Assembly (NCBI GenBank): GCA_036269075.1 | Contig: DATASX010000051.1 | Span: 1 to 46,712, forward strand | Reading direction: 5' to 3' | Source of the DNA: Sporichthyaceae bacterium | GTDB taxonomy: Bacteria; Actinomycetota; Actinomycetes; Sporichthyales; Sporichthyaceae | Length of the DNA stretch: 46,712 nt | Shown here: one piece after another, positions 31,750 to 40,174 of the stretch | Position numbering within the stretch: position 1 is the stretch's first letter | Layout of the letters: each line of letters starts with the position of its first letter | Notes under the pieces: generated by a model | Told to the model about the DNA's origin: nothing | Databases searched by the model: none | What the model saw: the letters and a program-made list of their open reading frames with translations, nothing else | Translations under genes and position numbers: made by a program

Positions 31750-33885
31750 TCACCGCTTCAGGAGCACCAGTCGACTGGTGGACCGGGTCATCGCGACGTA
31801 GCGGTCGACGGCGCCCGCGACGCCGTCGCCGAAGCCCGCCGGGTCGACCAGCACGACCAGGTCGAACTCCAGCCCCTTGGACTCCTCCGGCGTCAGTGAC
31901 CGCACCCGGGCCGGAGCGCGGAACCCCGGATCGCCCATCACACAAGCGATTCCCTCGTCGTGCTCGGCAAGCCAGGCCTCGACGATCGATCCCAACTCGG
32001 CCGCGCTGCCGCGGCGGATCGGGATGCCGTTGCTGCGGATCGAAACCGGCACGTTGGCGTCCGGCAGCGCGGCTCGGATCTCCGGCTCGGCCTCGGCCAT
32101 GATCTCCGCCGGGGTCCGGTAGTTGATGCTCAGCGTCGCGAGTTCCACCCGGTCCACGCCGACGCGGTTCAGCCGCTCCTGCCAGGACTCGGTGAACCCC
32201 TGTCGGGCCTGGGCTCGGTCGCCGACGATCGTGAAGCTGCGCGACGGGCACCGGGCGAGCAGCATCTGCCACTGTGCGTCGGTGAGTTCCTGGGCCTCGT
32301 CGACCACGATGTGCCCGAACGGCCCGGACAACGAGTCGATCTCGGCGCCGGGCAGCGCGCTCTGGTCGACGAGGGCGTCGACGAGGTCGTCCCCGCGCAG
32401 CATCGTGATCGCGCCCTCACCGTCGTCGTCGGCCGCGAGCATCTCCTCGACGACTCGGGACATGCGTTCGTGTTCGCCGGCCAGCACCGCTTCGTTCCGA
32501 AGCTCTCGGTGCGCGGCCGTGGGGTCACCGAGCCGATGCCGGGCGGCATCCAACAGCGGCAGGTCCGACACCGTCCAGGCCGCCGCCTCGGGACGTTGCA
32601 GGCGACGCACGTCGGCGACGTCCAGCCACGGTGCGCACTTACGCAGGTAGGCCGGCACCGACCACAGGTCACCGACGATGTCCGGGGCCTCCAGCAGCGG
32701 CCAGGTCCGGTTGACCGCGTCGTGCAGGTCGCGGTTGCTGCGCAGCGACCGCCGGAGTTGGTCCTCCGGCACGTCCTCGGCGTGCTTGCCGACCAGGGTG
32801 GTGACCAGTGCCGCCCAGATCGCGGTCCGGGCCTCGTTGTGCGGCGTCCCGGGTTCGACGGCGTCGAAGGCGTCGGCCCAGTCGCCCGTGCTCAGTTCGA
32901 CCTCGGCCCAGGGCGTCTCGATCGTGGTGGCCTTCTTGGGGATCTCCTCGTAGATGGCTACCGCCGCGTCGATCGCCGTCACGAACCGGGCCGAGGCCTT
33001 CAGCCGGGCCACTTCCGGGTCGGTCTCGGGGCCGGCCGTCGGGCCTTCAGGAACCAGGTCGCGCAGGATGCATGTCCGCACGCCGTCCTCGCCGAGGCTG
33101 GGCAGGACGTCGGAGACGTAGGCCAGGTACGGCCGGCTCGGGCCGACGAACAGCACGCCGCCGTGGCGGCGGTCCAGGCGCGGGTCGGAGTACAGCAGGT
33201 AGGCGGCGCGGTGCAGGGCGACGACGGTCTTGCCGGTGCCCGGGCCACCGTCGACGACCAGGGCGCCGCGCGAGCCCGCCCGGATGATCGCGTCCTGATC
33301 GGCGGCGATGGTGGCCAGCACGTCGCGCATCCGTTCGGTGCGGTTGGCGCCGAGGCTCGCCAGGAATGCCGACTGATCGTCCAGCGCCGGGTGCCCCTCG
33401 ACGCCCTCGGCGGTGAACAGTTCGTCCCAGTAGTCGCTGATCCGCCCCGCCGTCCAGCGGTAGCGCCGGCGGGCGGCCAGCCCCATCGGGTTCGCGTGGG
33501 TGGCGCCGAAGAACGGCCCGGCCGCCGGCGATCGCCAGTCGAGCAGCAACCGGTGGCCGCTGCTGTCGGTGAGCCCGAGCCGGCCCACGTAGACCGGCGC
33601 GGAGCCGTCCGCCGGGTCCATGCGGCCCAGGCACAGGTCGAGGCCGTAGCGACGCAGGGCGCGCAGTCGCCCGGTGAGCCGGTGGACTTCCAGGTCGCGG
33701 TCCATGGCCTCGCGGCCCTTGCCGCCGGGCGCCCGGCGTTCGGCGTCGAGCCGTGCGGACACGTCCGCGATCGAGTGCCGCAGACTTTCGGCGAGCGCGG
33801 CGAAGTGCCGCTCGTCGGCGGCGATCAACGCCGGATCGGTCTTGGCGGCCAACCGCGCCGGCAGATCGAACGCGCTTTCGCTCAC
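31750..33885 (-). CDS. helR: RNA polymerase-recycling helicase-like ATPase HelR
   Basis: 711 residues of the HelD/HelR branch of the UvrD superfamily. The N-terminal coiled arm (about 1-70) is followed by YVGRLGL, LLLDWRSPAAGPFF, the Walker A GGPGTGKT, the Walker B IVVDEAQELTDAQW, GDRAQARQGF and the C-terminal motif VDRYVAMTRSTSRLVLL. HelR displaces rifamycins from RNA polymerase and recycles stalled complexes, giving rifampicin tolerance (established for Streptomyces and mycobacterial homologues). GTG 33885 with GGGGAG upstream is chosen. The promoter region carries a rifamycin-associated element (33961-33983), so rifamycin-inducible expression is expected. Confidence 0.9.
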   Translation of the reverse strand: MSESAFDLPARLAAKTDPALIAADERHFAALAESLRHSIADVSARLDAERRAPGGKGREAMDRDLEVHRLTGRLRALRRYGLDLCLGRMDPADGSAPVYVGRLGLTDSSGHRLLLDWRSPAAGPFFGATHANPMGLAARRRYRWTAGRISDYWDELFTAEGVEGHPALDDQSAFLASLGANRTERMRDVLATIAADQDAIIRAGSRGALVVDGGPGTGKTVVALHRAAYLLYSDPRLDRRHGGVLFVGPSRPYLAYVSDVLPSLGEDGVRTCILRDLVPEGPTAGPETDPEVARLKASARFVTAIDAAVAIYEEIPKKATTIETPWAEVELSTGDWADAFDAVEPGTPHNEARTAIWAALVTTLVGKHAEDVPEDQLRRSLRSNRDLHDAVNRTWPLLEAPDIVGDLWSVPAYLRKCAPWLDVADVRRLQRPEAAAWTVSDLPLLDAARHRLGDPTAAHRELRNEAVLAGEHERMSRVVEEMLAADDDGEGAITMLRGDDLVDALVDQSALPGAEIDSLSGPFGHIVVDEAQELTDAQWQMLLARCPSRSFTIVGDRAQARQGFTESWQERLNRVGVDRVELATLSINYRTPAEIMAEAEPEIRAALPDANVPVSIRSNGIPIRRGSAAELGSIVEAWLAEHDEGIACVMGDPGFRAPARVRSLTPEESKGLEFDLVVLVDPAGFGDGVAGAVDRYVAMTRSTSRLVLLKR

Positions 33886-33960
33886 GAGCTCCCCGTCCCG
33901 AGTTCCGTGTGCGGGGCCGCGAAACGGCCCCACCCCCGGCCGGCGATTGTGCGGTACGAC

Positions 33961-33983
33961 GGGGTCCTTGCGGCAAGCCCCCC
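33961..33983 (-). promoter_or_regulatory. Rifamycin-associated element (RAE)
   Basis: On the minus strand the sequence reads GGGGCTTGCCGCAAGGACCCC, with arms CTTGC/GCAAG around one base and G/C runs outside. It matches the RAE (GGGGCTTGCGGCAAGGCCC as I recall it from the literature), known upstream of rifamycin-inducible genes including helR. It lies 76-98 bases before the helR start, just downstream of a TATAGC -10-like box (33989-33994). Confidence 0.8.
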
Positions 33984-34061
33984 TCCCAGCTATACCTTGA
34001 AACTGGCGGGGACGCGTTCGGCGCCGCCAGTCATTCTGTCCGATCCGGCGCTTTCCTGGCG

Positions 34062-34076
34062 TTGACGCTGCGTCAG
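34062..34076. promoter_or_regulatory. TGAC-N5-GTCA palindrome
   Basis: TTGAC-GCTGC-GTCAG in the gap between helR and the PEP-mutase-like gene, about 180 bases upstream of the helR start. One of seven; its target is uncertain. Confidence 0.35.
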
Positions 34077-34095
34077 GTCTGCGCGCGCCGCTTCG

Positions 34096-34896
34096 TCAGC
34101 CGAACAACTGCTGGATCTCCCCGTAGTCCATGGCCCAGTGGCTCGGCGCGTCCGCGACCGTGCCGGCCAGGAACGCCTCGGTCAGCTCGCGCGCCACGCC
34201 CCACACCGCCGCCGCGATCGAGGCCCCGGCGCTGAACCGGCGCACGCCCAGCGCGGTGAGCTCGGCGTTGCTCGGCAGACCCGGCCAGGCCATCACGTTC
34301 AAAGGCAGGCCCGCGGCCTCGGCGACCGCCGCGATCTCGTCGGGAACGCAGATCCCCGGCACGAACAGCCCGTCCGCGCCGGCGTCGCGGTAGCGCTCGG
34401 CGCGGGCCAGCACCTCGGCCACACGATCGGCCTCCGGAGCCAGACCGCGCAGGTAGACGTCGGTGCGCACGTTGACGAAGACCGCGGAGCTCGCCCTGAT
34501 CGCGGCGACCTTGGCTGCGAGCAGCTTGGGCGAGTCGTCGCCGTCCTCGATGTTGATCCCGGCGACGCCGAGCTCGCTCAGCGCTGCGACGTTCTCGGCC
34601 ACGGCGGCCGGTTCGGCCGCCCAACCGCCCTCGACGTCGACGCTCAGCGGCACGGACAGGACGCGGGCGACGTTCCCGGCCGCGGCGATCGCTACGGCGG
34701 CGGGGATCCGCTCACCGTCGGCGTGCCCGAGGGCCCAGGCAAAGCCGGCGCTGGTGGTCGCCACCGCAGGAGCGCCCAGACTCTCGACGAGCCGGGCGCT
34801 GCCCGCGTCCCAGGCGTTCGCCAGGCATAGCAGGCCTGGCCCGTCGTGCAGCGCGCGGAACGTCTTCACCGATTCAGACTCCATCGTCGATGTCAT
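34096..34896 (-). CDS. Isocitrate lyase/PEP mutase-family protein
   Basis: 266 residues. The TIM-barrel family features are LCLANAWDAGSARLVE, the metal-binding VDVEGGW, GINIEDGDD, FVNVRTDVYLRG and the GADGLFVPG strand. The canonical KKCGH active-site loop of isocitrate lyases is absent, placing it in the broad PEP_mutase subgroup that cleaves or makes C-C or C-P bonds in 2-oxo acids; the substrate is unknown. GGAAGGGAA precedes the ATG. It is divergent from a GlxA regulator with 81 bases between them, so that regulator probably controls it. Confidence 0.85.
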   Translation of the reverse strand: MTSTMESESVKTFRALHDGPGLLCLANAWDAGSARLVESLGAPAVATTSAGFAWALGHADGERIPAAVAIAAAGNVARVLSVPLSVDVEGGWAAEPAAVAENVAALSELGVAGINIEDGDDSPKLLAAKVAAIRASSAVFVNVRTDVYLRGLAPEADRVAEVLARAERYRDAGADGLFVPGICVPDEIAAVAEAAGLPLNVMAWPGLPSNAELTALGVRRFSAGASIAAAVWGVARELTEAFLAGTVADAPSHWAMDYGEIQQLFG

Positions 34897-34977
34897 GGCC
34901 GATTTCCCTTCCGTGGGTGTGAGCCAGGAGATCCTCGCCGCGACCGGGCCGCCGGCGCGAGTGTCTGGAAAGCCACT

Positions 34978-35961
34978 ATGCGTACAATTTCGGACATGCG
35001 ATCGGTCGCACTCGCGGTCACCGAGGGGATGCTCCATTTCGAGCTGTCCGTCGCCTGCGAGATCTTCGGCACCGACCTGAGCTCGATCGCCGATCCCTGG
35101 TACCGATTCGCGGTGTGCGGACCGGGGCCGGTGCAGGTCGGCCGGTTCCGGTTGGAGCCGGACCACGGCCTGGCCCACCTGAAACGGGCGGACACCGTGA
35201 TCGTGCCCGGCTGGGCCGACCCGACGCTCGACCCGCCCGCCGCGTTGGTCGACGCGGTGCGCGCGGCGCACCGGGCCGGTGCCCGGGTGGCGTCGTTGTG
35301 CACCGGCGCGTTCGTGCTGGCCGCCGCCGGCCTGCTGGACGGGCGCCGCGCCACCACGCACTGGGTGCACACCGAAGTCCTGGCAGCCCGCTACCCGGCG
35401 GTCGAGGTGGACCCGAGCGTGCTCTACGTCGACGATGGAACGGTGCTCACCTCGGCGGGGAAGTCCGCCGCCACCGACCTGTGCCTGCATCTGATCCGCC
35501 TCGACCACGGTTCGGCGGTGGCGAACGCGGTGGCCCGTCGGCTGGTCGTCCCGCCGCACCGGGCCGGCGGCCAGGCCCAGTTCGTCGCCACGCCGATGCC
35601 CGACCCGGACGACCACTGGCTCACCGACCTGTTCGGCTGGGTCATCGAGCGACTCGAGGAGTCGCTGAGCGTCGAGGACCTCGCCCGGCAGGCGAACATG
35701 AGCTCACGCAACCTCGGCCGCCACTTCCGGTCCGCCACCGGCACCACGCCGCTGCAGTGGCTGCTGAACCAGCGGATCCGCCGGGCGCAGGAGCTGCTGG
35801 AGACCACCGACGACAGCGTCGAGTCGATCGTCGGGGCCACCGGGATGGGCACGGCGACGACGTTGCGCCGCCACTTCAACCAAGCCCTCGGCGTGCCCCC
35901 GGACACCTACCGCCGCACCTTCCGCAGCCGCGCCCGGACCGTGCCGCGCCTGGCCGGCTGA
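34978..35961 (+). CDS. GlxA-type AraC-family transcriptional regulator
   Basis: 327 residues. Residues 5 to about 190 are a DJ-1/PfpI-like domain (VASLCTGAFVLAAAGLLDGRRATTHW, with the Cys of the nucleophile elbow), used for sensing rather than catalysis. Residues about 220-320 carry two AraC helix-turn-helix motifs (SVEDLARQANMSSRNLGRHF and SVESIVGATGMGTATTLRRHFN). GGAAAG seven bases before ATG 34978 supports that start. It shares an 81-base promoter gap with the divergent PEP-mutase-like gene. The ligand is unknown. Confidence 0.9.
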   Translation: MRTISDMRSVALAVTEGMLHFELSVACEIFGTDLSSIADPWYRFAVCGPGPVQVGRFRLEPDHGLAHLKRADTVIVPGWADPTLDPPAALVDAVRAAHRAGARVASLCTGAFVLAAAGLLDGRRATTHWVHTEVLAARYPAVEVDPSVLYVDDGTVLTSAGKSAATDLCLHLIRLDHGSAVANAVARRLVVPPHRAGGQAQFVATPMPDPDDHWLTDLFGWVIERLEESLSVEDLARQANMSSRNLGRHFRSATGTTPLQWLLNQRIRRAQELLETTDDSVESIVGATGMGTATTLRRHFNQALGVPPDTYRRTFRSRARTVPRLAG

Positions 35962-35972
35962 CGGTGCGTCAG
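35958..35972. promoter_or_regulatory. TGAC-N5-GTCA palindrome between convergent stops
   Basis: CTGAC-GGTGC-GTCAG. Here the TGA and TCA are the stop codons of the two convergent genes, which may explain the symmetry without any binding function. Confidence 0.25.
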
Positions 35973-36649
35973 GCGCCGCGGAACCGCAGCGTCAGCCAGT
36001 CGGAGATCGCGGTGAGCTCCTCCAGGCACGCCTCGTGCCCCATCGGGTAGGAGTGCCACTCGACGTCGTAGCCGAGCTTGCCGAGGTGGTCGGCCGCGAG
36101 TTCCCCGGCACGGTGCGGCAGCACCGCATCGTGGCGGCCGTGGGCCATGAACACCGGTGGGAGCGGGTGCGGCGGATGGTCCTCGCCGATCAGTCGGTCC
36201 GGCATGGGGAGGTAGGTCGACAGCGCGATCAGGCCGCCCAGCGGCTTCGGGTTCGACAGGGCCACGGCCATCGCGATCGCGCCGCCCTGGGAGAAGCCGG
36301 ACAGGATGATCCGGGTTCGCGGCACGCCACGCTCGGACTCGCGCGCGATCAGCGCCTCGACCTGGGCCGCCGACGCCAGCACCCCGGCCTCGTCGGCGCG
36401 GTTGTCGATGTCCTCGAGGTCGACGATGTCGTACCACGCCCGCATGCGCATGCCGCCGTTGATCGTCACCGGCCGGATCGGTGCGTGCGGGAACACGAAC
36501 CGCAGCGCCGGCCAGTCCTTCCGCAGCAGCTCGGGGACCAACGGCGCCCAGCCGTCGCCGCTGTCGCCCAGGCCGTGCAGCAGCAGCACTGTCCACTGCG
36601 GTTGCGGGCCGGTTTCGTGTTCGACGGTCTCGAGCAGTTCGATGTCCAT
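35969..36649 (-). CDS. Carboxylesterase/lysophospholipase-like alpha/beta hydrolase
   Basis: 226 residues of the Abhydrolase_2 (carboxylesterase II/YpfH) family. LLLHGLGDSGDGW is the oxyanion-hole region, GFSQGGAIAM holds the nucleophile Ser, GRHDAVLPH the Asp and MGHEACLEE the His. Cytosolic, monomeric esterases of this type hydrolyse short acyl esters. ATG 36649 is 88 bases from the divergent acyl-CoA dehydrogenase start, so both may share a control region. Confidence 0.9.
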   Translation of the reverse strand: MDIELLETVEHETGPQPQWTVLLLHGLGDSGDGWAPLVPELLRKDWPALRFVFPHAPIRPVTINGGMRMRAWYDIVDLEDIDNRADEAGVLASAAQVEALIARESERGVPRTRIILSGFSQGGAIAMAVALSNPKPLGGLIALSTYLPMPDRLIGEDHPPHPLPPVFMAHGRHDAVLPHRAGELAADHLGKLGYDVEWHSYPMGHEACLEELTAISDWLTLRFRGA

Positions 36650-36736
36650 GGTTACGATTCTCGCGCCCCTGCTCCGCACAGATCCCCTCGCCTCCGAGCG
36701 CTCGAGCTCGGTGCCCGCCGTTCCGGGAGGAATGTC

Positions 36737-37885
36737 ATGCGTCGATCGCTGTACGACGACACGCACGAGTTGTTCCGGGAGGGCTTCCGCAGCTTCGTGG
36801 AGAAGGAGATGGCGCCGCACGCCGCCGCCTGGGAGCAGGCGGGGATGACCGACAAGGAGCTGTTCCGCAAGGCCGGGAAGGCCGGTTTCCTCGGCTTCGC
36901 CGCGCCGGAGGAGTACGGCGGTGGGGGCACGCCGGACTTCCGGTTCAACGCCGTGATCAGCGAGGAGTTCGCGCGCGCCGGCGTGATCGGCGCCGGTGCC
37001 TGCATCGGCCTGCACAACGATGTCTGTCTGCCGTACTTCCTCACCGGGGCCACCGAGGAGCAGAAGGCCCGGTGGCTGCCGGGGATCTGTTCCGGTGAAC
37101 TGATGACCGCGATCGCGATGACTGAACCCGGCACCGGGTCGGACCTGGCCTCGATCCGCACGACGGCTGTGCGCGACGGCGACCACTACGTGGTCAACGG
37201 CGCGAAAACCTTCATCACCAACGGCATCCAGTCCGACCTGGTGATCGTCGCGGTCAAGACCGACACGACCAAGCGCCACGACGGGATGAGCCTGATCGTC
37301 ATCGAGACGGGCATGCCGGGATTCGAGCGCGGGCGCAGGCTCGAGAAGATCGGCCTGCACGCCAACGACACCGCAGAACTGTCCTTCACCGACGTGCGGG
37401 TTCCGGTCGCCAACCTGCTGGGCGCGGAGGGTTCGGGTTTCCGGCAGCTGGTCGCCAAGCTTCCCCAGGAACGACTGAGCATCTCGGTCAACGCGGTCTC
37501 CGTGGCCGAGGTCGCTTTCGGCTGGACGTTGGAGTACGCCAAGCAGCGCAAGGCTTTCGGCCAGCCGATCGGGACCTTCCAGCACAACCGGTTCGAGTTC
37601 GCCGAGATGCGCACCGAGCTGGACATCGCGCGGGTCTTCGTCGACCGCCAGATCGAGGCGCTGACCAACGGCGAACTCACCGCCGAGGAGGCGGCCGGGT
37701 CGAAGTGGTGGACGACCGAGCTGCAGTGGCGCGTGCTCGACCGCTGCCTGCAGCTGCACGGCGGTTACGGGTACATGGAGGAGTACCCGATCGCGCGCGC
37801 CTGGCGCGACGGCCGGGTGCAGCGCATCTACGGCGGCACCAACGAGATCATGCGCGAGATCGTGGGCCGGTCGCTGGGGTTGTGA
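36737..37885 (+). CDS. Acyl-CoA dehydrogenase
   Basis: 382 residues, usual length, with GGGAGGA before ATG 36737. The FAD/substrate signatures AIAMTEPGTGSDLASI and FITNG are in place, QLHGGYGYMEEYPIAR and RIYGGTNEIMREIV close the C-terminal helix bundle. The YGG in the last motif lacks the Glu of medium-chain enzymes; Glu245 in LPQERLSI is the likely catalytic base, as in long-chain (LCAD) and isovaleryl types. It performs the first oxidation of beta-oxidation or branched-chain catabolism, passing electrons to ETF. Chain length is not certain. Confidence 0.93.
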   Translation: MRRSLYDDTHELFREGFRSFVEKEMAPHAAAWEQAGMTDKELFRKAGKAGFLGFAAPEEYGGGGTPDFRFNAVISEEFARAGVIGAGACIGLHNDVCLPYFLTGATEEQKARWLPGICSGELMTAIAMTEPGTGSDLASIRTTAVRDGDHYVVNGAKTFITNGIQSDLVIVAVKTDTTKRHDGMSLIVIETGMPGFERGRRLEKIGLHANDTAELSFTDVRVPVANLLGAEGSGFRQLVAKLPQERLSISVNAVSVAEVAFGWTLEYAKQRKAFGQPIGTFQHNRFEFAEMRTELDIARVFVDRQIEALTNGELTAEEAAGSKWWTTELQWRVLDRCLQLHGGYGYMEEYPIARAWRDGRVQRIYGGTNEIMREIVGRSLGL

Positions 37886-37920
37886 CCGGCGGGGACTGAT
37901 GGCGCGTCAGAATCTATGGC

Positions 37921-40098
37921 TCACGAGCAGTGCGAGGGATCGGATGTTCCGGGCTGGGTCTGCCGGCCCGAGGTGCTGGGCTGCAAGTGGCCTTCCGATC
38001 CCGTCGCGACCAGGTCCCAGGTGCTCGCGCCGAGTCGCAGCCCGCTGATCGAAACCGTCTCCCACTCCGCAGGAAGCATCGGGTCCAGGCCGATGCGGCC
38101 GGCCGGGAGGTTCGGTTCGAGCCGCAGCAGGGAACGCAGCAGCAGCAGCGGTGCCGCCGCGGCCCAGGCCTGCGGGGAGCAGGACGAGGGGTACGGCACC
38201 GGCCGCGGGTAGTCCTGCGCGGCGAACCCGCACATCAACTCCGGCAGGCTGCCGCCGAACTCGCAGGCGGCGTTGATCAGGTCACCGGCCAGCCGCCGCG
38301 CCAAGGCACCGGCACCGGGCAGGTGTGCGTGGCGGGCCAGGCCGGCCACAGCCAGCGCTGTGTCGTGCGGCCAGACCGAGCCGTTGTGGTAGCTCATCGG
38401 GTTGTAGGCGGCCATGGTGGTGCTCAGCGTCCGCAGGCCCCAGCCGCTGGCCATGTCGGGCCGGGCCAGTTTCGCGATCAGCTCGGCGGCGGGATCGTCG
38501 TCGAGCAGTCCGGCCCAGAGGCAGTGCGCGGCGTTGCTGGCCAGCGCGTCGACCGGGTGACCGGAGCCGTCCAGCGCGATGGCCGGAAAACCCTGCCGGG
38601 GCAGCCAGAACGCCTCGTGGAAGCGTGCCCGCAACTCGGCGGCGTCGTCCCGCATTCGATGCGCCCGCTCGTCATCCCCGCAGGCCTCGGCGAGTTCGGC
38701 ACGGTCGAGCAGCGCCCGGTAGTGGTAGGCCTGCACCTCGCACAACGCGATCGGCGGTTCGGGGATCTCCCCGGCGTTGTCGTTGACCCCGTCGAAGCTG
38801 TCCTTCCAGCCCTGGTTGAACAATCCGGCCGGGGTCGAGCGGCGGTAAGCCAGAAATCCGGCCGGATGTGCGGCGGCTTTGGTCCGTGCCCACTCCAGCG
38901 CGGCGTCGGCGGTCGGCAGCAGGCCGCGCACCCAGCGCTCGTCGGCGCCCCACCGCCAGGCCTCCGCCAGCATCATCATGAACAACGGTGCCGCGTCGAC
39001 GGACCCGTAGTAGCGGTGCCCGCCGATCGCGCGCGCACCTTCCTCGCCCAGGCGCAGTTCGTGCAGGATCCGCCCGGGAGCCTCCTCGACCACCGGGTTG
39101 GTGTCGCGGCCCGCGGTTGCGGCCAGGGCTTCCAGAGCTCCGCAGAGCAATGCGGGGTCCCACGGGAGCGCCATGTAACCGGCCAGCAGACTGTCGCGAC
39201 CGAAAAGCGTCATGAACCACGGCGCCCCGGCGGCGAGGATGGGCGTGCGGGTGTGCGGCAGGTTCAGCCGCAGGCCGTCGAGGTCCGCGACGGCTCGGCG
39301 CAGCACCTGGGCCGGCCCGGGACCGCTGCAGTCGATCCAGGCCGCGCCGCGCAGGACCGGAGCGGGGTCGCGGGAGAGCAGTTGGGGTTCGGTCAGCCAG
39401 GACGTCGGATCCGAATCGCTCAGCTTCGGCTCCAGCCGGACCCGAACGCTGCGGCAGGAATTGGCGTCCAATCTCAGCATCCAGCGCAGGACGCCGCCGT
39501 CGACCTCTGGCTCACCGTCGCCTGCCACTGACAGGTGCGGCGCCGCGACCGAGGGCGACCGAAGCGTCGGCCCGAACCGCAACAGCACCGGCAGGGCATG
39601 CGGATCGGTGGGCGCCGCAGGCGGCTGCGGTTGCAACGTTGCCCGCACCGCCGAGGTCCGTCCTTCCTTCACGGCGAACAGATCGGCGAAGTCGCTGCCC
39701 ACCTCGATCTCCAGCGCCAGACCGACCGGGTCCCGCCCGAAATTGCGCAGGGTAACGGTCTCGTCCAGGCAGTGGTCCAGTCGCCGCTCCCGCTCCACCA
39801 GGAGCACGCTGTCGGCCGCGCCGACCGGCAGAACCCGGCCCAGAACCAGCACGCGGGAATCGCGGGTCGGGCGTTGCACCGACAGCAGTTCCGGATACTG
39901 CCCGTCCACCCGCAACCGCAGTACCGACACCATGCGGATGTCGCCGGCGTACAGGCCGTGCAGCCCCTCGGTCATGTCACCGTCCGGCCCCGCGATGCTG
40001 AACACCTGGCCGCAGACCTGCTGCAGGGCATCGGCACCGCGGGTCGACGGCGGAGCCGTGTCCGGGTTCAACGCCGTCTGGGCCACAGGCTCGGTCAC
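37921..40098 (-). CDS. Amylo-alpha-1,6-glucosidase / glycogen-debranching-like protein
   Basis: About 725 residues. The N-terminal part (to about 230) resembles the GDE N-terminal domain (FSIAGPDGDMTEGLHGLYAGDIR); the C-terminal (alpha/alpha)6 barrel shows APWFMTLFGRDSLLAGY, QGWKDSFDGV, NAAHCLWAGLLD and MSYHNGSVWPHDTALAV, all typical of GH133-like trehalase-fold proteins. It probably removes alpha-1,6 branches or acts on related glucans. GTG 40098 is preferred because GGAGG lies seven bases upstream; the longer start at 40143 lacks a site. It follows a GT4 glycosyltransferase gene on the same strand, suggesting one glucan or compatible-solute operon. Confidence 0.87.
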   Translation of the reverse strand: MTEPVAQTALNPDTAPPSTRGADALQQVCGQVFSIAGPDGDMTEGLHGLYAGDIRMVSVLRLRVDGQYPELLSVQRPTRDSRVLVLGRVLPVGAADSVLLVERERRLDHCLDETVTLRNFGRDPVGLALEIEVGSDFADLFAVKEGRTSAVRATLQPQPPAAPTDPHALPVLLRFGPTLRSPSVAAPHLSVAGDGEPEVDGGVLRWMLRLDANSCRSVRVRLEPKLSDSDPTSWLTEPQLLSRDPAPVLRGAAWIDCSGPGPAQVLRRAVADLDGLRLNLPHTRTPILAAGAPWFMTLFGRDSLLAGYMALPWDPALLCGALEALAATAGRDTNPVVEEAPGRILHELRLGEEGARAIGGHRYYGSVDAAPLFMMMLAEAWRWGADERWVRGLLPTADAALEWARTKAAAHPAGFLAYRRSTPAGLFNQGWKDSFDGVNDNAGEIPEPPIALCEVQAYHYRALLDRAELAEACGDDERAHRMRDDAAELRARFHEAFWLPRQGFPAIALDGSGHPVDALASNAAHCLWAGLLDDDPAAELIAKLARPDMASGWGLRTLSTTMAAYNPMSYHNGSVWPHDTALAVAGLARHAHLPGAGALARRLAGDLINAACEFGGSLPELMCGFAAQDYPRPVPYPSSCSPQAWAAAAPLLLLRSLLRLEPNLPAGRIGLDPMLPAEWETVSISGLRLGASTWDLVATGSEGHLQPSTSGRQTQPGTSDPSHCS

Positions 40099-40155
40099 TG
40101 GCGCGCCTCCGTCCGCCCGTGCGTGCTTGTCACCGGCTGACACTGTGACATTGGT

Positions 40156-40174
40156 TCACTCGCAAGCTCGCTCA
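40156..40174 (-). repeat. Stop-anchored repeat, second copy
   Basis: On the minus strand TGAGCGAGCTTGCGAGTGA, starting exactly at the stop codon of the GT4 gene and differing by one base from 20207-20225. Confidence 0.6.

Noticed and set aside
31960-34065. 701-residue plus-strand ORF opposite helR
   Set aside because: Shadow of helR; composition is Gly/Arg/Val repeats with no motifs, while the minus strand has Walker A/B and the full HelR pattern.
36737-37885. GTNEI glutamate (Glu370) as the catalytic base of the acyl-CoA dehydrogenase
   Set aside because: The motif is YGG rather than YEG and its Glu is not in the catalytic position; Glu245 in LPQERL fits better as in long-chain enzymes.
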